DNA of 5,167 nt from Candidatus Methanovirga meridionalis (lineage in GTDB: Archaea; Methanobacteriota; Methanobacteria; Methanobacteriales; Methanobacteriaceae). The stretch covers positions 1 to 5,167 of the forward strand of contig JAITPS010000085.1 of the NCBI GenBank assembly GCA_031289325.1. The letters run 5' to 3'. The position numbers and the translations under genes are program-made. The notes beneath the pieces are model-generated. The model ran no database searches. It was not told the origin of the DNA and saw only the letters and a list, made by a program, of their open reading frames with translations. Positions 1 to 5,057 of the stretch are shown here, piece by piece (the first letter of the stretch is position 1; every line of letters begins with the position of its first letter).

Positions 1-1
1 A

Positions 2-61
2 TTCCGTAGAATATTCTTAAGAGCTAAAAAAGATTTGCCTGCCAAAAAAGATTTGCCTTAA
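2..61 (+). CDS. 3' end of an unidentified plus-strand gene (partial)
   Basis: Only one plus-strand frame is open from the window edge, and it ends at TAA (59-61). The 19 visible residues are basic and end in a twice-repeated hexapeptide, AKKDLP-AKKDLP, encoded by an 18-bp direct duplication that keeps frame. Three things favour a real gene end: the repeat period is a multiple of three, the other two plus frames have stops within this stretch, and base composition becomes much more AT-rich just after the stop. T-rich tracts follow at 127-160. Against it, 19 open codons can occur by chance. I do not recognise the protein. If real, it converges on the ATPase gene across the long noncoding region. 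Confidence 0.4.
   Translation, partial: FRRIFLRAKKDLPAKKDLP
23..58. repeat. 18-bp direct tandem duplication, 2 copies
   Basis: The unit GCYAAAAAAGATTTGCCT occurs at 23-40 and 41-58 with one T/C difference. Read in the open plus frame it encodes AKKDLP twice, directly before a stop codon. It therefore looks like a recent in-frame expansion at the C-terminus of the partial gene. Confidence 0.85.
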
Positions 62-126
62 TGTATCTACTACCGAAGTATAAATATATTATATGAGATT
101 TTTTATTATAAATAAAACCCCATTAT

Positions 127-160
127 TTTATTTTTATCTATTTTTTTAATTTCCATTTTT
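127..160 (+). terminator. Possible poly-T terminator of the upstream plus-strand gene
   Basis: Plus-strand T runs of 5, 7 and 5 bases (131-135, 141-147, 156-160) lie about 65-100 bases after the putative stop at 59-61. Archaeal RNA polymerase can terminate on T-rich tracts in the non-template strand without a hairpin, so this is a plausible terminator. The whole region is T-rich, which weakens the call. Confidence 0.35.
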
Positions 161-165
161 AAGTG

Positions 166-225
166 GAGGATCATTCAATTTTTGAATTTAAAAAAAATAT
201 TTTTTTTTTACACTTGAAGATCCTC
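166..225. repeat. Long inverted repeat with AT loop
   Basis: The left arm GAGGATC-A-TTCAA (166-178) is complementary to the right arm TTGAA-GATCCTC (214-225). This gives 12 base pairs interrupted by one bulged A at 173. The 35-base interval between the arms contains a perfect A/T palindrome (A8-TA-T8, 190-207). An alternative pairing is AAGTG (161-165) with CACTT (211-215). In RNA it would be a sizeable hairpin about 105 bases after the putative plus-strand stop; in DNA it could be a protein site. The right arm overlaps an origin-recognition-box-like string (207-219). The function is unknown. Confidence 0.6.
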
Positions 226-480
226 TCTTAAAATATTAAATATTATGGTCCTGTTTTCATTGTTTGAATTTGTTTCATGATTAAATGGATTTATGTTTTA
301 TGATTATGATTATTATATCTTATTTTTGTTTGTTGGTTATTTTTATGAAAATTAGTGTTTCTTCTCTCGCAGTTTATGATGAAAATTAAATACTTTGAAG
401 TATCCAAATAATAGATTAAATACAGGATTGTTTAAGTCATTTATAGTCATTATGGAAAAGTTTTTAAATTTGAAGTGATA

Positions 481-600
481 AATTTCAATTTATTAAGTTA
501 TCTAATTTAAAATATTAACTTATAAAAATCTTTAATTTTAAATTTCATTTTATTAAATTATCTAATTTAAAATATTAACTTATGAAAATCTTTAATTTTA
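481..600. repeat. 60-bp tandem duplication, 2 copies
   Basis: Bases 481-540 and 541-600 are the same 60-bp unit with three substitutions (488/548, 497/557 and 524/584), i.e. 57 of 60 identical. A third copy begins at 601 and is recognisable for about ten bases before diverging. The unit contains stops and is noncoding. High identity in such AT-rich DNA suggests a fairly recent duplication. Confidence 0.9.
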
Positions 601-886
601 AATTTCAATTAATATAAACTTAATTTAATTAATATAAATAAATTTTAATTAATATTTTTTAATAGCATTTATTTTTAAAAAAGTTATTTATTAAGAATTT
701 TATCAAAATCACTATATCTAATTTCAAATATTAATATAGAAAAATCTTTAATTTTAAATTTTAAATAATATAAATATATTTTGTTCAATATAACTACTTT
801 TAAATTAATATATTTTAATAACATTTATTTTTAAAAAAATATTTTTAAAAAAATTATTTATTAAAAACTTCATCGAATACAGTATA
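561..886. repeat. Degenerate direct repeat of about 156 bp, 2 copies
   Basis: Bases 561-716 and 717-886 are diverged copies of one larger unit. Landmarks keep a constant offset of 156: TCTAATTT at 561 and 717, and AATARCATTT at 661 and 817. The ends (701-716 and 871-886) align at an offset of 170, because the second copy contains an extra internal duplication of an ATTTTTAAAAAA-type segment of about 14 bp near 829-855. The middle of the two copies is poorly conserved. This duplication predates the 60-bp one, since it is much more diverged. Confidence 0.6.
607..666. repeat. 20-bp periodic repeat, 3 degenerate copies
   Basis: AATTAATAT starts at 607, 627 and 647, exactly 20 bases apart. The first two units share 16 of 20 bases, and the third keeps only the first nine or so. 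The period is close to two turns of the helix, which would phase its A/T tracts and could give bent DNA. It may also be simple slippage in low-complexity DNA. Confidence 0.5.
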
Positions 887-971
887 ATTTTTACAACATG
901 AATTTATAACACTTTTTTTAAAGTTTATAATTTATACATGCTTTATACAATATTATCTGTAGCTTTTAATT

Positions 972-1005
972 ACTAAAAAAGTTTATGCACTAAAAAAGTT
1001 TATGC
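972..1005. repeat. Perfect 17-bp tandem duplication
   Basis: ACTAAAAAAGTTTATGC occurs at 972-988 and again, without a mismatch, at 989-1005. On the minus strand each unit carries a T6 run. The pair lies about 70-105 bases past the stop codon of the minus-strand ATPase gene. Confidence 0.9.
974..997 (-). terminator. Possible duplicated poly-T terminator of the ATPase gene
   Basis: On the minus strand, two T6 runs (complements of 992-997 and 975-980) follow the ATPase stop codon by about 80-100 bases. They arise from the 17-bp duplication. Archaeal termination on poly-T makes them the first clear candidates downstream of the ATPase gene. No strong hairpin precedes them, only a weak AT-rich one near 1021-1044. 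Confidence 0.4.
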
Positions 1006-1076
1006 TATATGTAATATATTTATAAAACGGTTTATACTATAAACTATAATAACACCTTACTATTTGGATGATATTA

Positions 1077-3665
1077 TCATTTATTATCAAGAAAATGAGA
1101 AGATATTCTTTCAGCAATTAAAATAGTAGATGATACAATTAATATTAATATCCAATCCAATATTTCAAGTCCTGTTGTTTTAAATATCGTTTGTAAAAAT
1201 GGTATGTAAATAATTAATAGCTGTAATAAAAATGATGCTGAAATAGCTATCCAAAAAAAGTTATTCTTTTCATTTGATTTTGCTCTATTATTAATAGCAT
1301 TAAATAGCTGATAAACTACAAAAACAGTAAATGCCATAGTCATAGCTAATCCTTCTTCTCTTTTAGAGTTTAGTTCATAAGCAAATAAAAGCAAGGTTCC
1401 TACTGTCATCACAATCCCAGCAATAAATACTTTAATTAAAATGTTTTTTGATAGAATATCTCCTTTTCCTGGTTTTCTATTCATTATATTCCTTTCACTT
1501 CCTTCCATTCCTAAAGTTTGAGCTGGAGGTCCATCCATCATAATGTTGATCCATAAAATTTGAACTGGGGTGAATGGAATTGGTAAATTTAAAATTGAAG
1601 CTGAAACAATAGTTAAAATAGCTCCAACATTTGTAGAAACTTGAAATTTTACAAACCTTTGAATGTTATCAAATATTTTTCTTCCTTCTTTAATAGCTTT
1701 AATTATTGTTGCAAAGTTATCATCTTGAATTATCATATCAGCAGCTTCTTTGGAAACATCTGTTCCACTACCCATTCCCACACCAATAGAAGCTTTTTTA
1801 AGTGCAGGAGCATCATTAACACCATCTCCAGTCATTGAAACAATATTATCATGATTTTGCAGTGCTTCAACAATTCTAACTTTCTGTTCAGGAAAAACCC
1901 TTGCATAAACTTCAACATCTTCAACAATACTGTCAAATTCTTCATTTGAAAGCTCATCAAGGTCTTGACCAGTTAAAACCTTACCTTCAGTTAATATACC
2001 AATTTCTCTTGCAATAGATGAAGCTGTTGATTGATGGTCACCTGTAATCATCACAACTTTTATTCCAGCTGTTTTACAAGATTTAACAGCATTTTTTGCT
2101 TCTTCTCTTGGAGGATCCATCATACCAAGCAAACCAACAAATATTAATTCAGATTCAACTAAATCAGGATCATCAAGATCAAAATTATAATCTACTTCCC
2201 TATAAGCAAGACCTAAAACTCTAAGAGCAGAATTAGTCATTTCTTTAATATCAGTAAGTATTTTATTTCTACTTTCATCGTTAATAATTTCTATGGTTCC
2301 ATCATTATCAAGGTATTTAGATTTCTCTAAGATAATTTCTGGTGCACCTTTACTAAAAAAATATAATTTTTCCCCTACTTTATGTACAGTTGTCATTCTT
2401 TTTCTAACACTATCCAATGTATGTTCTTTTATACGAGGATAAGTTTTCTCAAATTCTAATTTTTCATAACCATTGTTTAATCCATAATTTAATACCGCCA
2501 CATCAGTGGGATCACCAATACCTTTACCATCCTTAATAGATGCATTGTTACATAAAGTAGCTATTTCAAAAGATTTATTAGAATTCATTACTCTTGCATC
2601 TTTAACTTCCATTTTATTCAATGTCAATGTACCAGTCTTGTCACTACAAACAACAGTACATGACCCAAGTGTTTCAACAGCCAATAATTTTTTTACAAGT
2701 GCATTTGATTTAGCCATTCTTTGCATACCTAATGCTAAAGTCAAAGTTAAAACAGCTGGAAGACCTTCAGGAATAGCTGCAACAGCAAGAGAAACAGCAG
2801 TCATAAATGTTTCAACGAGTGCAACACCTTTTAAATATTGAAGAATAAAAACAATAACACAAACAACAATAGCTATTAAACCAAGAGTTTTACTTAAAGA
2901 CTTTATTTTATTTTGAAGTGGAGTTGCCTTATCTTTCTCATTTATCATTTGAGCAATCTTTCCAATTGAGGTGTTCATTCCAATAGCTATTACAATTCCA
3001 GTTCCACGACCAGATATAACATTAGAATCCATGTAAGCTATTGCTTTTCTCATGTTCTCATCATGAGAATCTTTATCAACCTCCAATAAATTAACATCTT
3101 CATTGCTTTTTGTTACAGGAAAAGATTCACCAGTTAAAGAAGATTCATCTATTTTTAAATTAGATGAATCAACAATAATTAAATCAGCAGGAATTTTATC
3201 TCCTTCTTCAACAATTACAATATCACCTATTGTAATCTGGTCCCCACCAACTTTTTGAATCTGACCATTTCTTCTAACAATTGCATCTGTTTTTACAAGA
3301 GATTTCAATTTTTCCATGGCTTTTCCAGATCTGTACTCCTGTATAAATCCAAAACTTCCATTCAAAAGAACAACAAGTAAAATTACTATAGAATCAATTA
3401 CATCCCCAACAAAATATCCTGCAATAGCAGCAACTATAAGAAGAAAAATAAGTAAATCCATAAATTGCATTATAAAAATCTTTAAATAAGAATCCTTTTC
3501 ATCTTCCATTAATTCATTATTACCATGAATTTTAATCCGTTCTATCACTTCTAAGTCAGTTAATCCATTTTCACGGCTTTCATATTTCTTATAAACTTTT
3601 TCTAAGTCAGTTATTCCAGATGCACGGATTTCATATTTCTTATAAACTTTTTTTAAGTCAGTCAT
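1077..3665 (-). CDS. P2-type Ca2+/Mn2+-transporting P-type ATPase (PMR1/SPCA-like)
   Basis: This 862-residue membrane pump probably uses ATP to export Ca2+ and/or Mn2+ from the cytoplasm. Visible motifs: actuator TGES (178-181); M4 VAAIPEGLP (E300); phosphorylation site DKTGTLT (D342); nucleotide-domain KGAPE (439-443); MDPPR (516-520); TGD (541-543); and hinge TGDGVNDAP (612-620). About ten hydrophobic segments are seen: M1-M2 near 62-106, M3-M4 near 259-312, and M5-M10 near 672-852. M6 reads WINIMMDGPPAQ (705-716), which matches yeast Pmr1 and human SPCA1 as I remember them. N707, D711 and E300 correspond to SERCA Ca2+ site II. Site I is lost: SERCA E771 and T799 are A682 and M710 here. Residues 1-17 are a near-copy of 18-34. 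The ATG at 3663-3665 is preceded by AAGGTTG seven bases upstream. It could be annotated simply as a cation-translocating ATPase; Ca2+ versus Mn2+ preference is inferred. Confidence 0.95.
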   Translation of the reverse strand: MTDLKKVYKKYEIRASGITDLEKVYKKYESRENGLTDLEVIERIKIHGNNELMEDEKDSYLKIFIMQFMDLLIFLLIVAAIAGYFVGDVIDSIVILLVVLLNGSFGFIQEYRSGKAMEKLKSLVKTDAIVRRNGQIQKVGGDQITIGDIVIVEEGDKIPADLIIVDSSNLKIDESSLTGESFPVTKSNEDVNLLEVDKDSHDENMRKAIAYMDSNVISGRGTGIVIAIGMNTSIGKIAQMINEKDKATPLQNKIKSLSKTLGLIAIVVCVIVFILQYLKGVALVETFMTAVSLAVAAIPEGLPAVLTLTLALGMQRMAKSNALVKKLLAVETLGSCTVVCSDKTGTLTLNKMEVKDARVMNSNKSFEIATLCNNASIKDGKGIGDPTDVAVLNYGLNNGYEKLEFEKTYPRIKEHTLDSVRKRMTTVHKVGEKLYFFSKGAPEIILEKSKYLDNDGTIEIINDESRNKILTDIKEMTNSALRVLGLAYREVDYNFDLDDPDLVESELIFVGLLGMMDPPREEAKNAVKSCKTAGIKVVMITGDHQSTASSIAREIGILTEGKVLTGQDLDELSNEEFDSIVEDVEVYARVFPEQKVRIVEALQNHDNIVSMTGDGVNDAPALKKASIGVGMGSGTDVSKEAADMIIQDDNFATIIKAIKEGRKIFDNIQRFVKFQVSTNVGAILTIVSASILNLPIPFTPVQILWINIMMDGPPAQTLGMEGSERNIMNRKPGKGDILSKNILIKVFIAGIVMTVGTLLLFAYELNSKREEGLAMTMAFTVFVVYQLFNAINNRAKSNEKNNFFWIAISASFLLQLLIIYIPFLQTIFKTTGLEILDWILILIVSSTILIAERISSHFLDNK
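3551..3652 (-). repeat. In-frame 51-bp tandem duplication in the ATPase N-terminus
   Basis: Bases 3551-3601 and 3602-3652 are two copies of a 51-bp unit, identical at 46 of 51 positions. A third partial copy runs over the start codon (3653-3662). In protein terms, residues 1-17 and 18-34 both follow the pattern xTDLxKVYKKYExRxxG, and a third TDLE begins at 36. The copy nearer the body occupies the usual place of the family's N-terminal helix, so the outer copy is the added one. No inner ATG exists at the copy boundary (the codon is ATA, Ile18), which supports the long start. Confidence 0.9.
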
Positions 3666-3672
3666 CTAATTT

Positions 3673-3679
3673 CAACCTT
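3673..3679 (-). promoter_or_regulatory. Ribosome binding site of the ATPase gene
   Basis: On the minus strand AAGGTTG lies seven bases before the ATG. AGGT matches the core of the archaeal anti-Shine-Dalgarno complement (AGGAGGTGAT). The same heptamer precedes queE at six bases. It supports the ATG at 3663-3665 as the start. Confidence 0.5.
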
Positions 3680-3730
3680 ATATTTTTAATTTTCAATTTA
3701 TTTAAGATAATTTTTACTTTAATGGGTTAT

Positions 3731-3738
3731 TATTTATA
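3731..3738 (-). promoter_or_regulatory. Weak TATA-like element before the ATPase gene
   Basis: The minus strand reads TATAAATA immediately after the queE stop, about 70 bases before the ATPase ATG. If used, transcription would begin near 3709 and give a leader of about 45 bases. There is no poly-T terminator after queE on this strand, so read-through from queD-queE is equally possible. In such AT-rich DNA TATA matches are common by chance. Confidence 0.22.
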
Positions 3739-4443
3739 TCAATCAACTCCAAGACATTTATGTACTTGAGGGATTGTTAAAACATCCATATACTTTCCAC
3801 AAATTTCAGAAAATTTTAAGATTTTTTTTTCTTTTCCTTTCCAGTGATTAATCGGACTTGAAGGTTGAATTATTAAAGGAACATTGTTATTAGATACCCT
3901 TTTAGATAGCTTAATTACCACCTCTTCAACATCATTAATTTTTGTGGATGGAAGAACAACAATTTTACAATAAACCTTAACCCTTTTCTCCACTAATATT
4001 TCCACGGATTTTAACTCACTTTCAAAAATATCTAAATTCCATTCATTGAAGTGTTCTGGAAGCTTAATATCAATGGAAGCATAATCAATATTATTAAGTA
4101 AATTTATTTGCTTATAAATTGAACCATTAGTTTCTAAGAGTGTTTTTATTTTTGTTTTGAGATTAACTCTATGAATTACTTCATTAATAAACTCAGGATA
4201 TAATGTTGGTTCTCCACCAGTAAAAGATATTGAATGTAGGTCTGGAGTTACAAGTTCATTGATTTTGTTTACTACATTTGCAGGAGATAATAAATTCCCA
4301 TGGTCTTTATCTTTACTATCTAATGTATCACAGTATATACAATCTAAGTTACAACCTGAAAAACGAACAAATATTTGTCTTCTCCCTATAAGAATTCCTT
4401 CTCCTTGAATACTTGAAAATATTTCTGAAATTGGTGCTTTCAT
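3739..4443 (-). CDS. queE: 7-carboxy-7-deazaguanine synthase (radical SAM)
   Basis: QueE converts 6-carboxy-5,6,7,8-tetrahydropterin to 7-carboxy-7-deazaguanine using S-adenosylmethionine and Mg2+. The product leads to preQ0 and, in archaea, to archaeosine in tRNA. The 234 residues begin with the family signature EIFSSIQGEG (7-16). The cluster motif C31-x3-C35-x2-C38 (GCNLDCIYC) ligates the 4Fe-4S cluster with the usual spacing. TGGEP (75-79) is the radical SAM GGEP motif that helps hold SAM. TNG (105-107), D125-K127 and IQPSSP (192-197) follow in the expected order. The length is typical for the family. The ATG at 4441-4443 has AAGGTTG six bases upstream. It starts 32 bp after queD ends, on the same strand, and takes the product of QueD as substrate, so the two form an operon. 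No queC is visible in the window. Confidence 0.95.
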   Translation of the reverse strand: MKAPISEIFSSIQGEGILIGRRQIFVRFSGCNLDCIYCDTLDSKDKDHGNLLSPANVVNKINELVTPDLHSISFTGGEPTLYPEFINEVIHRVNLKTKIKTLLETNGSIYKQINLLNNIDYASIDIKLPEHFNEWNLDIFESELKSVEILVEKRVKVYCKIVVLPSTKINDVEEVVIKLSKRVSNNNVPLIIQPSSPINHWKGKEKKILKFSEICGKYMDVLTIPQVHKCLGVD

Positions 4444-4449
4444 AATTTA

Positions 4450-4456
4450 CAACCTT
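4450..4456 (-). promoter_or_regulatory. Ribosome binding site of queE
   Basis: On the minus strand AAGGTTG lies six bases before the queE ATG, within the 32-bp gap after queD. It is the same heptamer as that before the ATPase gene. It supports the chosen start and independent translation of queE from a shared message. Confidence 0.5.
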
Positions 4457-4475
4457 TAAAAGCTCAAATTAGCAA

Positions 4476-4988
4476 TCATAAATCTGTTTTGAAAAATGCT
4501 CCTTGACCAATTCCTTCGTTTACACCAATTGCTATGGATGAAATATTTCCTTTAGATGAAATATCTTTAATTAATTTTTTTGTGAAATATTTTGCTAATT
4601 CTTCAGCAGAACTATGTTTTAAAGGTAAAAGAAATGTATCTATTTTAGGAATTTTATATTCCTTATCTTCAATACTAAATTCTATATATTCTCTATTTTT
4701 AAAGAACTCCAAATCAATTTCTTCATCACTATGGGATTTAAATTTAATTTCATTATTAAAAATAGGTATTAATATTCTATGATCAAGCTCTTTACAAACT
4801 TCATGAATTGATTTTTTAACATCTTTAAAATCAACTATAAAATCAAAAGATCCGGATGGTTCTCCTTCAATTTCAGCATCTACAAAATAGCTATGACCAT
4901 GTATGTATCCACAAGAATCATGAGTAGGTATTATATGTGCAGATGAAAATCTTAAATTGGCATTAATTCCATTAATCATTATTTTCAT
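4476..4988 (-). CDS. queD: 6-carboxytetrahydropterin synthase (PTPS/QueD family)
   Basis: QueD turns 7,8-dihydroneopterin triphosphate into 6-carboxytetrahydropterin, the step before QueE. All family active-site residues are visible: zinc ligands H18, H30 and H32 in SSAH and HGH; catalytic C26 in the C-x3-HGH motif; the D69-H70 pair in LDH; and E158 in VNEG near the end, the pterin-binding glutamate. At 170 residues it is longer than the roughly 120-residue bacterial QueD. The extra length is a charged stretch at about 78-118 between the LDH motif and the SSAEELA helix, where bacterial forms have a short link. The first ATG (4986-4988) is chosen because AGGT lies five bases upstream; Met4 would put it 14 away. 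Position before queE supports the queuosine/archaeosine role over biopterin synthesis. A role in another pterin pathway is not excluded. Confidence 0.92.
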   Translation of the reverse strand: MKIMINGINANLRFSSAHIIPTHDSCGYIHGHSYFVDAEIEGEPSGSFDFIVDFKDVKKSIHEVCKELDHRILIPIFNNEIKFKSHSDEEIDLEFFKNREYIEFSIEDKEYKIPKIDTFLLPLKHSSAEELAKYFTKKLIKDISSKGNISSIAIGVNEGIGQGAFFKTDL

Positions 4989-4993
4989 ATTTT

Positions 4994-4999
4994 ACCTGG
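4994..4999 (-). promoter_or_regulatory. Ribosome binding site of queD
   Basis: The minus strand reads CCAGGT followed by AAAAT and the ATG. The AGGT core sits five bases from the first ATG, which decides between Met1 and Met4. Confidence 0.5.
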
Positions 5000-5042
5000 T
5001 TAAATTATTATTTTTTATTAGGATAATGTTTAACTATTAATT

Positions 5043-5057
5043 TTTATAAAACTTTTC
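5043..5057 (-). promoter_or_regulatory. Likely TATA box and BRE of the queD-queE operon
   Basis: The minus strand reads GAAAAGTTTTATAAAA. This gives a purine-rich GAAAAG block like a TFB recognition element, followed by TTTATAAA (5043-5050), a good archaeal TATA box. The TATA centre is about 58 bases before the queD ATG, which predicts a start of transcription near 5020 and a leader of roughly 33 bases. The BRE-like bases belong to the last unit of the 16-bp tandem array, so the array directly abuts the promoter. Confidence 0.45.

Larger units (their letters stand above)
62..1076. other. About 1 kb AT-rich noncoding region
   Basis: I find no convincing gene here. The few short open frames lack a ribosome binding site or recognisable content. 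The region is made mostly of A and T tracts. It holds T-rich terminator-like tracts at 127-160 (plus strand) and within 974-997 (minus strand), a long inverted repeat at 166-225, and nested direct repeats between 481 and 886. The stretch 240-470 is slightly less AT-extreme and could be decayed coding DNA, but no intact frame supports this. It separates a probable plus-strand gene end from the minus-strand ATPase gene end, so it is intergenic between convergent genes. That makes promoters unlikely to be its main content. Confidence 0.75.

Noticed and set aside
285..389. A 34-codon plus-strand open frame with a hydrophobic first half
   Set aside because: There is no ribosome binding site, a stop lies immediately upstream, and hydrophobic residues are expected by chance from T-rich DNA. 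I recognise no family.
352..450. A 32-codon minus-strand open frame opposite the previous one
   Set aside because: It has no ribosome binding site, no recognisable content, and a length that occurs readily by chance.
1021..1044. Short inverted repeats (TATAAA-ACGG-TTTATA and GTTTATA-C-TATAAAC) after the ATPase gene
   Set aside because: The stems are short and purely A/T-paired or have a loop too small to fold; common by chance in such sequence. I mention them only as a weak aid to termination.
62..1076. tRNA, other structured RNA gene or insertion sequence in the long noncoding region
   Set aside because: No T-loop GGTTCGA-type motif, no GC-rich stems, no transposase frame and no terminal inverted repeats with target duplication were seen.
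1641..1838. Plus-strand open frame of 65 codons inside the ATPase gene
   Set aside because: It is antisense to the strongly conserved hinge region of the ATPase, has no family features, and is explained by codon bias of the real gene.
2506..2841. Plus-strand open frame of 111 codons inside the ATPase gene
   Set aside because: It lies antisense to the phosphorylation site and M4 of the ATPase, where the minus-strand protein is unmistakable.
4534..4782. Plus-strand open frame of 82 codons inside queD
   Set aside because: It is antisense to queD, which has all its active-site residues; no ribosome binding site or independent evidence was seen.
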